Source: Bacteroidales bacterium
Lineage (GTDB): Bacteria; Bacteroidota; Bacteroidia; Bacteroidales; UBA932
NCBI GenBank assembly: GCA_028691975.1
Contig: JAQUYF010000001.1
Coordinates: 1 to 64,000, forward strand
Direction: 5' to 3'
DNA: 64,000 nucleotides
Within the stretch, counting starts at the first letter, position 1; each line of letters begins with the position of its first letter. The notes under the pieces were generated by a model. The model was not told where the DNA came from. It ran no database searches and saw only the letters and a program-made list of their open reading frames with translations. The translations under genes and the position numbers were made by a program. Of the stretch, positions 36,780-46,573 are shown piece by piece.

Positions 36780-39700
36780 ATGAAGAAATTCATGCTAATT
36801 GTGCTTACGGTGTTGTTATGCAATATCGCTTTTGCACAGACGAAGGTTACCGGTAAGGTGACATCTTCTGCAGACGGTTCCCCAATTCCTTTTGCGAGCG
36901 TTGTCGTAAAGGGCACCATGATGGGAGTAGCCACACTGGAGAATGGAAATTACACACTGGATAATGTTCCGGCCAATGCAACTCTCATTTTCTCTTCCAT
37001 CGGTTTTGTTGATCAGGAGATCGCAATAGGTGGAAGAGCAGTTGTAAATTGTGCTCTTGCTCCTGACTCTGAAGCTCTTGACGAGGTTATGATCGTAGCT
37101 TACGGTACAGCCAAGAAGGGGACTTATACAGGTGCTGCTTCAGTTGTAAAACAGGATGCTATCAAGGATATGCCTTCTGTTTCATTTGAACAGGCTTTGG
37201 GTGGTAAGGTTGCCGGTATGCAGGTAACTACTACATCAGGTCAGGCCGGTTCATCTTCAGCCATCCGTATCCGCGGTATCGGCTCTATGAACGCATCTAA
37301 CGAACCTTTGTATGTAATCGATGGTGTCCCTGTTATCTCCGGTGATTCAGGCCAAATGGGAGATTACCTTTATACTACAAACAACGTTATGGCTTCATTG
37401 AACCCGTCAGATATAGCCTCCATCACTGTATTGAAAGATGCTGCCGCTTCTGCTTTGTACGGTTCACGCGCAGCTAACGGCGTTATTCTTGTTAATACCA
37501 AGAGAGGTATTGAAGGTAAGCCGACTGTCTCGTTCAAGGCATCCGTAGGTATTACTCCTTCGTGGGCAACAGACAACTACGAGACTGCTTCCGTACAGGA
37601 GAATGTTAATATGCTATATATGGTTTTCCATGATTATCGTACATCTAACGGCAGAACAGAGGCTGATGCCAATGCATACGCTTTGAGACAGTTGAATAGT
37701 AAATGGAATCAGTTTGGATATGACTTCACTACCAATGGCACAGGCTTATATGACAATGTTAATATTAAAGGCAGAACCGATGGTGTTGAAAATCATGATG
37801 GCATCTATTTCAATTGGGATGATGCCTATTTCAGAACAGCAGTTTATCAGACTTATGACGTATCAGTCAGCGGTGGAACAGATAAGACTAATTACTACAC
37901 ATCGCTGTCATATACTAAAGATCAAGGTAGAGTTTATGTAAATGAGTTTGACCGTATTTCAGGTCGTGTCAATGTTTCTCAAAAAGTAGGTAAGGCTATA
38001 GAGTTTACAACAAATGTTGCTGTTTCAAGCACTGATAAGAGTGGTTACAACGATACCCGCAGTACCACAGGTAACTATTTCATGCAGACAAGAAACTTAT
38101 TGTGGCCTGTTTACTGGCCTACCGATTACAAGACTGGTGATCCTTGGACGGCAAGATATGCCAGTTTGGCTCAGAACATGTTGTATTACAATGATTATTG
38201 GGACAACAGTTCCAAGACTTTAAAACTTTCTGTAAGCGAAACGTTGGGCATCAAATTTACCGACTGGTTGAATTTACGCTCAATCTTCTCTTATGATGAT
38301 ACAAGAGTCAGAGATCATGTTTACTACAGTGCAGAGCACTTCAATGGCAGTTCGGTTAACGGGTCCGTTACGGAGATGAGTACTAATTATACTAAACTTG
38401 TATCTTCTACTACTTTGAATTTCAACAAAGAATTTGGTAAGAGCAATGTCAGTGCCCTTGTCGGTTTTGAAGCAGAAAGAAACAATACTGACTTTATGCG
38501 TGCTTCAGGTGAAGATCTTCCTGTAAGTGCTCTTCAAACGGTAGCTACAGCAGGTACTCTTGATGCTAATGCTTACTATTGGGGCAACTCAATGGTTTCA
38601 ATCCTTTCACGTGCAGAATACAATTACGACAATAAATATTATGCATCAGCTTCTTATCGTCGTGACGGTTCTTCCCGTTTAGGTGATACATCTCGCTGGG
38701 GTAACTTCTGGTCAGTTGCAGGTTCTTGGAGAATCAGCAACGAGGAGTTTATGAAGAGCCAGGATGTTATTAGCAACTTGCGTCTGAGAGCATCTTATGG
38801 TGTTAACGGTACTCTACCTTCAAGCAACTACGGATGGCGTTCATTGGCAGGTTACTCGTATAAATATATGGAATCTCCGGGTGGAGCGTTGATTAATGCT
38901 GCAGACTCAAATTTGTCATGGGAGACCAGTTATACCTCCAATGTGGCTTTGGAATTCGGCTTGTTTGACAACAGACTCACAGGGACTGTTGAATACTTCA
39001 ATAGAGATTCTAAAGATTTGTTGCAGGACGTTCCTATTTCATATATCACAGGATTCAGTTCTACACTTCAAAACGTGGGTGAAATTAACAACCATGGTGT
39101 TGAAATTGAAATAGGTGGCGATATCATTAAGACCTCAAAATTTAGATGGAGTGCAAGTGTTAACGCTTCTTTCCTGAAATCAACAGTTACCAAGTTGTAT
39201 GACGGTCAGGATATTATCTGGACTGATCCTACCGGCGGAGATGCGAGAGCTTACTATATCTACAGAGAAGGCGAATCTACTTTGGCTTTCTGGGGTAGAG
39301 AATGGGCAGGTGTTGATTCTAAAAATGGAGCCAACATTTGGTATTCAAACAATGATAATGCCGACTATACCATCGATGGACGTAATGTCGTTTATGACTT
39401 TAATGATGCTGATGAGACCATTATCGGTAATGCCAATCCTATTGCATTCGGAGGTATCAATACAGATGTTGAATGGAATGGTATCTCATTGGGATTGAAC
39501 TTCAATTACAAGATTGGCGGAGACCTGATGGACGGTGCTTCACGCGACGTTGCTGATGACGGTTACTATTGGAACCGTATCAGGAGTGCATATTACTACA
39601 ATAATATGTGGACTGAAACCAACACCAGCGGTACTCAGCCTAAGATTAGAGGTACAGACCTTGAAGACTCAATAGAAAGAAGCAGCCGTCACTTGTGGAA

Positions 39701-39926
39701 TGCTTCATACTTGAGACTGAAGACTATCACTTTAGCTTACAAAATTCCTACGAATGTTGTTAAGAAAGTTGGTCTTTCAGGTGCCAGAGTATATTTCAAC
39801 GGAGGTAACCTGCTTACTTTCTCCAAATATAAAATTGCTGATCCAGAGGTTAATGAATACGGTACAAGAGGTTGGGAAACACCTATTGGTAAGACTTATA
39901 CCTTCGGTATTGAATTAAATTTCTAA
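36780..39926 (+). CDS. SusC/RagA family TonB-linked outer membrane protein
   Basis: Same domain architecture as the leftward copy; VTVLKDAAASALYGSRAANGVILVNTKRG; C-terminal GKTYTFGIELNF. Confidence 0.97.
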   Translation: MKKFMLIVLTVLLCNIAFAQTKVTGKVTSSADGSPIPFASVVVKGTMMGVATLENGNYTLDNVPANATLIFSSIGFVDQEIAIGGRAVVNCALAPDSEALDEVMIVAYGTAKKGTYTGAASVVKQDAIKDMPSVSFEQALGGKVAGMQVTTTSGQAGSSSAIRIRGIGSMNASNEPLYVIDGVPVISGDSGQMGDYLYTTNNVMASLNPSDIASITVLKDAAASALYGSRAANGVILVNTKRGIEGKPTVSFKASVGITPSWATDNYETASVQENVNMLYMVFHDYRTSNGRTEADANAYALRQLNSKWNQFGYDFTTNGTGLYDNVNIKGRTDGVENHDGIYFNWDDAYFRTAVYQTYDVSVSGGTDKTNYYTSLSYTKDQGRVYVNEFDRISGRVNVSQKVGKAIEFTTNVAVSSTDKSGYNDTRSTTGNYFMQTRNLLWPVYWPTDYKTGDPWTARYASLAQNMLYYNDYWDNSSKTLKLSVSETLGIKFTDWLNLRSIFSYDDTRVRDHVYYSAEHFNGSSVNGSVTEMSTNYTKLVSSTTLNFNKEFGKSNVSALVGFEAERNNTDFMRASGEDLPVSALQTVATAGTLDANAYYWGNSMVSILSRAEYNYDNKYYASASYRRDGSSRLGDTSRWGNFWSVAGSWRISNEEFMKSQDVISNLRLRASYGVNGTLPSSNYGWRSLAGYSYKYMESPGGALINAADSNLSWETSYTSNVALEFGLFDNRLTGTVEYFNRDSKDLLQDVPISYITGFSSTLQNVGEINNHGVEIEIGGDIIKTSKFRWSASVNASFLKSTVTKLYDGQDIIWTDPTGGDARAYYIYREGESTLAFWGREWAGVDSKNGANIWYSNNDNADYTIDGRNVVYDFNDADETIIGNANPIAFGGINTDVEWNGISLGLNFNYKIGGDLMDGASRDVADDGYYWNRIRSAYYYNNMWTETNTSGTQPKIRGTDLEDSIERSSRHLWNASYLRLKTITLAYKIPTNVVKKVGLSGARVYFNGGNLLTFSKYKIADPEVNEYGTRGWETPIGKTYTFGIELNF
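36846..36913 (+). repeat. inverted near-identical segment, right arm (in susC 5' region)
   Basis: gttaccggtaaggtgacatcttctgcagacggttccccaattccttttgc + g + agcgttgtcgtaaaggg; see left arm 36408-36475. Confidence 0.9.
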
Positions 39927-39933
39927 TCTATAA

Positions 39934-41418
39934 ATGAATATTAATATGAAAAAGATAAATATCATACTTGCATTTGTTTGTATCTTGGCTTTTACATCTT
40001 GTTCTGAATTCTTGAATGTAGAGCCGAGTAACCAGGCAGATTCTTCTACCTCTATTCAGAGCGCAGCCGATGCAGAGGTTATGATCAATGGACTTATGCG
40101 CAAGTTGACAAGTTCAAGCTACTTAGGTAGAGATTTCCTCCTATACGGAGATGCCAAGGGTGGAGACCTTACTATTTTCACTGCCGGTTTCGGTGGCAAT
40201 GATCTCTATTATTTCAGCCATTCGCAGACAAGTAATGCCCGTTCAGGTTTTTGGTCAGTGGGTTATAACTGCCTGCTTCAGGCAAATAACATTATTGCAA
40301 ATATCAATGCTTTGAAAGCTGCCGGAACTACTGAGGATCTTGATGATTTCCTGGGACAGGCCTTGACCGTCAGAGCTATGATTCATTTTGACTTGGTTCG
40401 TCTTTACGGTAAGCCGTACAATATGGAGAAGGGAAGCTACGGTGTTCCTGTTGTCACTGCTCCTGTTGACGCGAAGGCAAGATTGCTTCGTAATACTGTT
40501 GAAGAGGTTTATACTCAAGTTGTTGCCGACCTACAGGCTGCAGCTCCGCTGCTTCCGAACGGTGTCAATGACGGCTACATTAATTACTATGCCAATCAGG
40601 CACTCCTTTCAAGAGTTTATCTTTATATGGAAAACTATTCGGGAGCACTGGCTGCTGCACAAAATGTAATTAACAGTGGTAAATATTCACTTTATACTCC
40701 TTCTAAGTGGGTTGCTTCATGGGCTTCACAGTTCGGTTCAGAGTCAATCTTCGAGCTTGGCGTGTATGTTAATGAGGCTGACCTTGGGACTTCTTCTCCA
40801 GGCTGCTATCTCAGACGTAAAGGACATGGTTCGTCAAGTATTAACGGTAACTTCATGGCCAGCCAGTATTGGTTGAAGATTATGGGTGCCAATGACGTTC
40901 GTTGGGGCGTTATGGATTGGGACCAGGCAACGGATGATGCCGGTAATTATAACCATAAGGGTGCATGCTATAAATATAGCGGAAGTATCAATTTGGCAGG
41001 TGACGGTAAAGGCAGCAGCACAGCTGTTAATATCAAAGTTATTCGCCTTTCAGAGGTTTATCTTATCGCTGCAGAGGCTGCTCTTCAGACAGGCAATAAG
41101 GCCCAGGCCGCTACTTATCTGAATGCTATCAGCCAAAGAGATCCTGACGTGGCTGCTTATACCTCAAGTACAGTTTCAGTTGACGCTATTCTTCTTGAGA
41201 GAAGAAAAGAGTTGTTCTGCGAAGGTCAGTTGTTCCACGATATGTGCCGTCTCAACAAGACGATCACATTTGACGATGACTACTTCGGCAATGGTACGAC
41301 TTCTCCGTATAGAGAGCTTACTATTGACAGAACATTCTACAGATGTCGTCTTCCTATCTGTCAGGATGAGATCAATGCCAACCCTGATATTGCTGCTCAA
41401 CAGAATCCGGGTTATTAG
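39934..41418 (+). CDS. SusD/RagB family nutrient-binding outer membrane lipoprotein
   Basis: Lipobox AFTSCSEFLNVEPSN; LLERRKELFCEGQLFHDMCRLNK; downstream of susC. Confidence 0.95.
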   Translation: MNINMKKINIILAFVCILAFTSCSEFLNVEPSNQADSSTSIQSAADAEVMINGLMRKLTSSSYLGRDFLLYGDAKGGDLTIFTAGFGGNDLYYFSHSQTSNARSGFWSVGYNCLLQANNIIANINALKAAGTTEDLDDFLGQALTVRAMIHFDLVRLYGKPYNMEKGSYGVPVVTAPVDAKARLLRNTVEEVYTQVVADLQAAAPLLPNGVNDGYINYYANQALLSRVYLYMENYSGALAAAQNVINSGKYSLYTPSKWVASWASQFGSESIFELGVYVNEADLGTSSPGCYLRRKGHGSSSINGNFMASQYWLKIMGANDVRWGVMDWDQATDDAGNYNHKGACYKYSGSINLAGDGKGSSTAVNIKVIRLSEVYLIAAEAALQTGNKAQAATYLNAISQRDPDVAAYTSSTVSVDAILLERRKELFCEGQLFHDMCRLNKTITFDDDYFGNGTTSPYRELTIDRTFYRCRLPICQDEINANPDIAAQQNPGY

Positions 41419-41443
41419 GATTTTGCAATAATAATATTAAATC

Positions 41444-41475
41444 AGCCGATTGAAGTAATTCAGTCGGCTTTTTTA
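41444..41475 (+). terminator. rho-independent terminator after susD
   Basis: agccgattgaa-gtaa-ttcagtcggct-tttttt, 11-bp stem with one G:T. Confidence 0.85.
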
Positions 41476-41502
41476 CTATATTTGCAGCAAATTATAACTT
41501 TT

Positions 41503-42984
41503 ATGAGCATTTTTAATATTGATGATAAGATTCATTGCCTTTCCGATGTGAAACTGTTACTTGACTTTGATTGCAAGATAGTACTCGGAGAGGAATCCAA
41601 ACAGAGAATAATCAAGTGTCGTGAATATCTCGACAGGAAGATGGACATACAACTCGAGCCTATTTACGGTATTACGACAGGCTTCGGTTCGCTTTGCAAT
41701 GTTTCCATTGAGCCGGAAAACCTCTCTCAGCTGCAGACTAACCTGGTTATGTCTCATGCTTGCGGGGTTGGAGACGAGGTCTCGACAGAGATTGTAAAGC
41801 TTATGATAGCCTTCAAGATTAAGTCACTTGCATACGGCTATTCAGGCGTCCGTTTAGAGACGGTTCAAAGACTTGTAGATTTTTTTAATAACAGGATATA
41901 TCCGGTGGTCTATTCTCAAGGTTCATTAGGGGCTTCAGGTGATTTGGCGCCGTTGGCAAATATGTCCCTTCCTCTTCTTGGGATGGGAGAAGTGAATTAC
42001 CAGGGCAAGAGATATACCGGAGAAGAGATTAATGAGATGTTCGGCTGGCAGCCGCTTAAACTTGCTTCGAAAGAGGGACTTGCTCTCTTGAACGGGACTC
42101 AGTTTATGCTGGCACACAGTATTTGGTGCATTTATCACGCAAAGCGTCTTTCTGCTCTTGCCGACAAGATTGCAGCTCTTTCTCTTGATGCTTTCGACGG
42201 GCGAAAGGAGCCTTTTACTCCGGGAGTCCATGAGATTCGTCCACATTCAGGTCAGATTGCTACCGCTGAAATGATGAATATCTATTTGGAAGGAAGCCAG
42301 ATAATGGAGCAGTCCAAAAAGGCGGTTCAGGACCCGTATTCTTTCAGATGTATACCTCAGGTACATGGTGCGGCCAAAGATGCTCTTTCCCATATAGAAG
42401 GGGTTTTTACGACAGAATTAAATTCTGCGACTGACAATCCGACCATTCTTCCGGATGAGGATTTGATTGTTTCGGCGGGTAATTTCCACGGGGAGCCACT
42501 GGCTATCAATTTGGACTTCCTGTCGATCGCTATGGCTGAGTTGGGAAGTATTTCCGAAAGGAGAACTTACCAGCTGATATCTGGTAAACGGGGACTTCCA
42601 TCATTTCTTGTAGCTCATTCGGGCTTAAATTCGGGATTTATGATACCTCAATATGTGGCAGCTTCTATTGTGAGCCAGAATAAGCAGTTGTGTATGCCTG
42701 CTTCAGTTGATACGATTGACTCTTCGCAGGGCCAGGAAGACCATGTAAGTATGGGGGCTAATGCTGCTACCAAGTGTATGAAAGTGGTTCAGAATGTGGA
42801 AAAGGTGCTTGCGATAGAGCTTATGAATGCAGCTCAGGCGCTTGAGTTCCGCCGGCCGTTGAAGACTTCTCCGATTCTCGAGGATTTTGTTGCAGAGTAC
42901 CGGGAAGTTGTGCCTTTCATTGAAGAGGATCAGGTAATGTACACACACATACAGCGTTCTGTCCTGTTTTTACACAACCAATAG
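41503..42984 (+). CDS. hutH: histidine ammonia-lyase
   Basis: YGITTGFGSL, GSLGASGDLAPLANM (MIO-forming ASG), TDNPTI; start trimmed to MSIFNIDDK. Confidence 0.96.
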   Translation: MSIFNIDDKIHCLSDVKLLLDFDCKIVLGEESKQRIIKCREYLDRKMDIQLEPIYGITTGFGSLCNVSIEPENLSQLQTNLVMSHACGVGDEVSTEIVKLMIAFKIKSLAYGYSGVRLETVQRLVDFFNNRIYPVVYSQGSLGASGDLAPLANMSLPLLGMGEVNYQGKRYTGEEINEMFGWQPLKLASKEGLALLNGTQFMLAHSIWCIYHAKRLSALADKIAALSLDAFDGRKEPFTPGVHEIRPHSGQIATAEMMNIYLEGSQIMEQSKKAVQDPYSFRCIPQVHGAAKDALSHIEGVFTTELNSATDNPTILPDEDLIVSAGNFHGEPLAINLDFLSIAMAELGSISERRTYQLISGKRGLPSFLVAHSGLNSGFMIPQYVAASIVSQNKQLCMPASVDTIDSSQGQEDHVSMGANAATKCMKVVQNVEKVLAIELMNAAQALEFRRPLKTSPILEDFVAEYREVVPFIEEDQVMYTHIQRSVLFLHNQ

Positions 42985-42992
42985 GGGCATAT

Positions 42993-44234
42993 ATGTCGAT
43001 TCTCATCACAAATATCAAAAAGCTGGTGCAGGTTGAAGGGCAAAATCCGCCTCTACGCCGCGGAAAGCAAATGTCAACACTAAATTGTATTGACAGTGCT
43101 TTTCTTTTGATTAAAGGGGGAATTATTACAGATTACGGGCAGATGTCCGAACTTCGGAGAGACGGTATAGCTGAGAAAGTTATTGATGCCTCGGGCAAAA
43201 TGGTATTTCCTTCGTTTTGCGATTCACATACCCATTTGGTCTATGCCGGCAGTCGCGAGATGGAATTTATGGATAAGATAAGAGGTCTCTCTTATCAGGA
43301 AATAGCCCGCCGCGGCGGCGGTATTCTTAATTCTGCCAAACTGCTTCACAATACATCGGAGGATGATCTTTTTCATCAGGCGATGCGTCGTGTTGATGAG
43401 ATTATCCGTTTCGGCACGGGTGCCGTGGAGATAAAAAGCGGCTACGGGCTTAATACGGAGGATGAACTGAAAATGCTGCGAGTGATAAGGCGCATCTCAA
43501 AAGAGAGTCCGCTGACGGTTAAAGCCACATTTCTGGGGGCACACGCATTTCCCGAAAGGTATAAAGATAATAAGGCCGGCTATGTGAAGGAGATAATCGA
43601 AGAGATGATTCCGCGCGTGGCTCAGGAAGGGCTGGCTGAGTACATCGATGCTTTCTGCGAAGAGGGTTTCTTCTCGGTTGAAGATACGGACAGGATACTT
43701 GAGGCCGGGGCAAAATGTGGCCTTCGCGCTACTGTTCATGCCAATCAGATGAGTGAGTCCGGCGGGGTGGAAGTGGGGGTAAAACACGATGCTGTATCCG
43801 TGGCACATTTGGAGTTTGCGACACAGAGACAGTTTAAATGTTTGGCAAACTCAAAAACTATTGCTAACTTGCTCCCTGGAGCAACATTCTTCTTGGAAAT
43901 GGCTTATCCTTCGGCAAGAAGGATGATAGAATATGACATACCTGTTGCTCTTGCTACCAACTACAACCCCGGAAGTTGCCCGTGCGGTGATATGAAGTTT
44001 ATCATGTCTCTTGCATGTCTGAAGATGAAAATGACTCCGGAAGAGGTATTCAACGCTGCAACAATTAATGGTGCATACGCTATGGGGTTGGGTACTACCC
44101 ACGGTTCCATTACACGTGGCAAGTGTGCGAATGTATTTATTACCAAGGATATTCCTTCTTATGAATTCATCCCGTACTCTTTCTCGACACCTTTAATTGA
44201 TACAGTAATTCTTAACGGAGAAATATATGAATAG
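42993..44234 (+). CDS. hutI: imidazolonepropionase
   Basis: FPSFCDSHTHLVYAGSREMEF, GAVEIKSGYGL, VHANQMSESGGVEV, ATNYNPGSCPCGDM. Confidence 0.96.
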   Translation: MSILITNIKKLVQVEGQNPPLRRGKQMSTLNCIDSAFLLIKGGIITDYGQMSELRRDGIAEKVIDASGKMVFPSFCDSHTHLVYAGSREMEFMDKIRGLSYQEIARRGGGILNSAKLLHNTSEDDLFHQAMRRVDEIIRFGTGAVEIKSGYGLNTEDELKMLRVIRRISKESPLTVKATFLGAHAFPERYKDNKAGYVKEIIEEMIPRVAQEGLAEYIDAFCEEGFFSVEDTDRILEAGAKCGLRATVHANQMSESGGVEVGVKHDAVSVAHLEFATQRQFKCLANSKTIANLLPGATFFLEMAYPSARRMIEYDIPVALATNYNPGSCPCGDMKFIMSLACLKMKMTPEEVFNAATINGAYAMGLGTTHGSITRGKCANVFITKDIPSYEFIPYSFSTPLIDTVILNGEIYE

Positions 44235-44871
44235 TTATAAGACCCCAATGGGCGAACTGCAAATCGAAGTATTCGGGCACGCTGCAGTGTTGTTTACAAT
44301 AAACGGTAAAAAGATATATCTTGATCCCTACAGTGAAGTTTGCAGCTTCGCAGGAAAAGCGCCTGCCGATTTGATTCTGATAACGCACAATCACTATGAT
44401 CATTACGATCGGGAAGCCTTTTCAAAAATTGCCACAAAAAATACTCTGTTTATTGTGGGCAGTGATGTGCCGAAGGTTAATGACCATTATCAGGTACTGC
44501 ATAACGAGGATGCCTGTGATTACGAGGGCATCCACATTAAAGCGATTGCAGCATACAATGTCAATAACTTGAAGCCCGATGGCGAACCTTTCCACCCGCG
44601 CGGAGTCGGTAACGGATATATTCTTTATTTAGACGGATTTACGGTATATATTGCCGGTGATACGGAGTTTATCCCTGAGATGAAAGCCATCACCTATCCC
44701 GATATAGCGTTTCTGCCTAAAAATCTGCCTTACACAATGTCTGACGAAGAGTTTATTCAGGCAGCCAATTTCATTAAGCCGAAATATCTGTATCCTTATC
44801 ACTATTTTGATTTGGATGTTGCTAAGCTTAGGAAATTTCTTGATTTGGGAATTACATTAGTTGAAAAATAA
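44227..44871 (+). CDS. MBL-fold metallo-hydrolase (UlaG-like)
   Basis: ILITHNHYDHYDREAF (HxHxDH), YIAGDTEFIPEM, YLYPYHYFD; overlaps the hutI 3' end. Confidence 0.88.
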   Translation: MNSYKTPMGELQIEVFGHAAVLFTINGKKIYLDPYSEVCSFAGKAPADLILITHNHYDHYDREAFSKIATKNTLFIVGSDVPKVNDHYQVLHNEDACDYEGIHIKAIAAYNVNNLKPDGEPFHPRGVGNGYILYLDGFTVYIAGDTEFIPEMKAITYPDIAFLPKNLPYTMSDEEFIQAANFIKPKYLYPYHYFDLDVAKLRKFLDLGITLVEK

Positions 44872-44873
44872 AT

Positions 44874-46568
44874 ATGATACAAAGAATTATTGAATGCGTT
44901 CCTAACTTTAGTGAGGGGCGCGATATGCAAATTATCAATCAGATTACTTCAGTCATTGAAAAAGTGGATGGAGTCAAATTACTCAATGTGGATCCGGGTG
45001 CTGCGACCAATCGTACGGTTGTCACCTTTGTGGGTGCACCGGAAAGTGTAGTTGAGGCAGCTTTTCAGGCGATAAAGAAGGCTTCAGAACTGATTGATAT
45101 GCGTCAACATCATGGTGAACATCCTCGTATGGGAGCCACAGATGTCTGTCCTGTTATTCCCATTGCCAATATGACTATGGAGGAGTGTGCTCAACTGGCC
45201 CGTAACCTGGCTGAGCGAGTAGGAGATGAGTTGGGAATTCCTGTTTACTGCTACGAAAGTGCGGCTTTTCGTCCAGAACGTCAAAACTTGGCATCCTGCA
45301 GAGCGGGAGAGTATGAGGGCCTTGCAAAGAAATTTGCCGATCCGGAATGGAAGCCTGACTTCGGTCCTGCCGAATTTAATGAAAGGGTGGCTTTGAGCGG
45401 CTGCAGTGCAATCGGAGCGCGCGACTTCTTAGTTGCAATCAATTATAATCTGAATACTACTTCTACCCGCAGGGCAAATGCGATTGCTTATGATGTCAGA
45501 GAGAAGGGACGTAAAAAGAGAGAAGGCAATCCTGTTACAGGCAAGGCGGTTAAGGATGCGAACGGCAATGATGTATGGATTCCGGGGACACTCAAGGGGT
45601 GCAAGGCTATAGGCTGGTATATAGAAGAATATGGAATAGCACAAGTCTCAATGAATGTGACGAATATCACAACTACTCCCGTTCATGTCGCGTTTGATGA
45701 GGTATGTCGTGCAGCACAATGCAGAGGTATTCGTGTGACGGGAGCAGAGATTGTCGGATTGATTCCTAAAAAAGTGTTGATTCAGGCAGGTAAATATTAT
45801 TTGGCAAAGCAGCAGCGAAGCCTTGGAATTTCCGAAGAGGAGATTATTAAGATCGCCGTCAAATCTATGGGACTCGATGACTTGCGACCTTTCAACCCGC
45901 ACGAGAAGGTGATTGAGTACCTTATGGAAGACAATTCAGCCAAAAAGTTGATAGATATGACTTGCAAAGGGTTTGCTGACGAGACGGCAAGTGAATCTCC
46001 TGCCCCTGGCGGAGGCTCTATTTCAGCATATATGGGTGCTTTGGGCGCTGCTCTCGGTACAATGGTGGCCAACCTCTCTTCTCACAAGCCTGGTTGGGAT
46101 GCCGATTGGGAGAAGTTTTCAGCCTGGGCTGAAAAAGGTCAGAAGATTATGTCTGAAATGTTGCATTTGGTAGATGAAGATACTAATGCTTTCAATAAGA
46201 TAATGGATGCTTTCGGCATGCCTAAAGGATCTGATACGGAAAAGACGTTGCGTTCTGCCGCTATTCAGGCAGCGACTTTGTATGCCACCCAAGTTCCGCT
46301 TAGTACAATGAAGTGTGCTTTTGGGGCCTTTGATCTGGTAGAGGCTATGGCTCGTGAAGGTAATCCAAATTCAGTATCCGATGCAGGTGTAGGGGCATTG
46401 GCTTTGTGGTCTGCTGTCCAGGGAGCATGGCTAAATGTTAAGATTAATGCCGCAGGGCTGAAAGATAGGGCTGTCGCCGACCAATTGCTTGAAGAGGCTG
46501 CCCAGATTGCCATTAATGCGGATTGCCGTCGTGACACGGTTATCGCTGTTTGTAACGAAAAAATCTAA
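44874..46568 (+). CDS. ftcD: bifunctional glutamate formimidoyltransferase / formimidoyl-THF cyclodeaminase
   Basis: IIECVPNFSEGRDMQII...HPRMGATDVCPVIP formiminotransferase; C-terminal ESPAPGGGSISAYMGALGAALGTMVANL cyclodeaminase domain in the same ORF. Confidence 0.95.
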   Translation: MIQRIIECVPNFSEGRDMQIINQITSVIEKVDGVKLLNVDPGAATNRTVVTFVGAPESVVEAAFQAIKKASELIDMRQHHGEHPRMGATDVCPVIPIANMTMEECAQLARNLAERVGDELGIPVYCYESAAFRPERQNLASCRAGEYEGLAKKFADPEWKPDFGPAEFNERVALSGCSAIGARDFLVAINYNLNTTSTRRANAIAYDVREKGRKKREGNPVTGKAVKDANGNDVWIPGTLKGCKAIGWYIEEYGIAQVSMNVTNITTTPVHVAFDEVCRAAQCRGIRVTGAEIVGLIPKKVLIQAGKYYLAKQQRSLGISEEEIIKIAVKSMGLDDLRPFNPHEKVIEYLMEDNSAKKLIDMTCKGFADETASESPAPGGGSISAYMGALGAALGTMVANLSSHKPGWDADWEKFSAWAEKGQKIMSEMLHLVDEDTNAFNKIMDAFGMPKGSDTEKTLRSAAIQAATLYATQVPLSTMKCAFGAFDLVEAMAREGNPNSVSDAGVGALALWSAVQGAWLNVKINAAGLKDRAVADQLLEEAAQIAINADCRRDTVIAVCNEKI

Positions 46569-46573
46569 TAATT

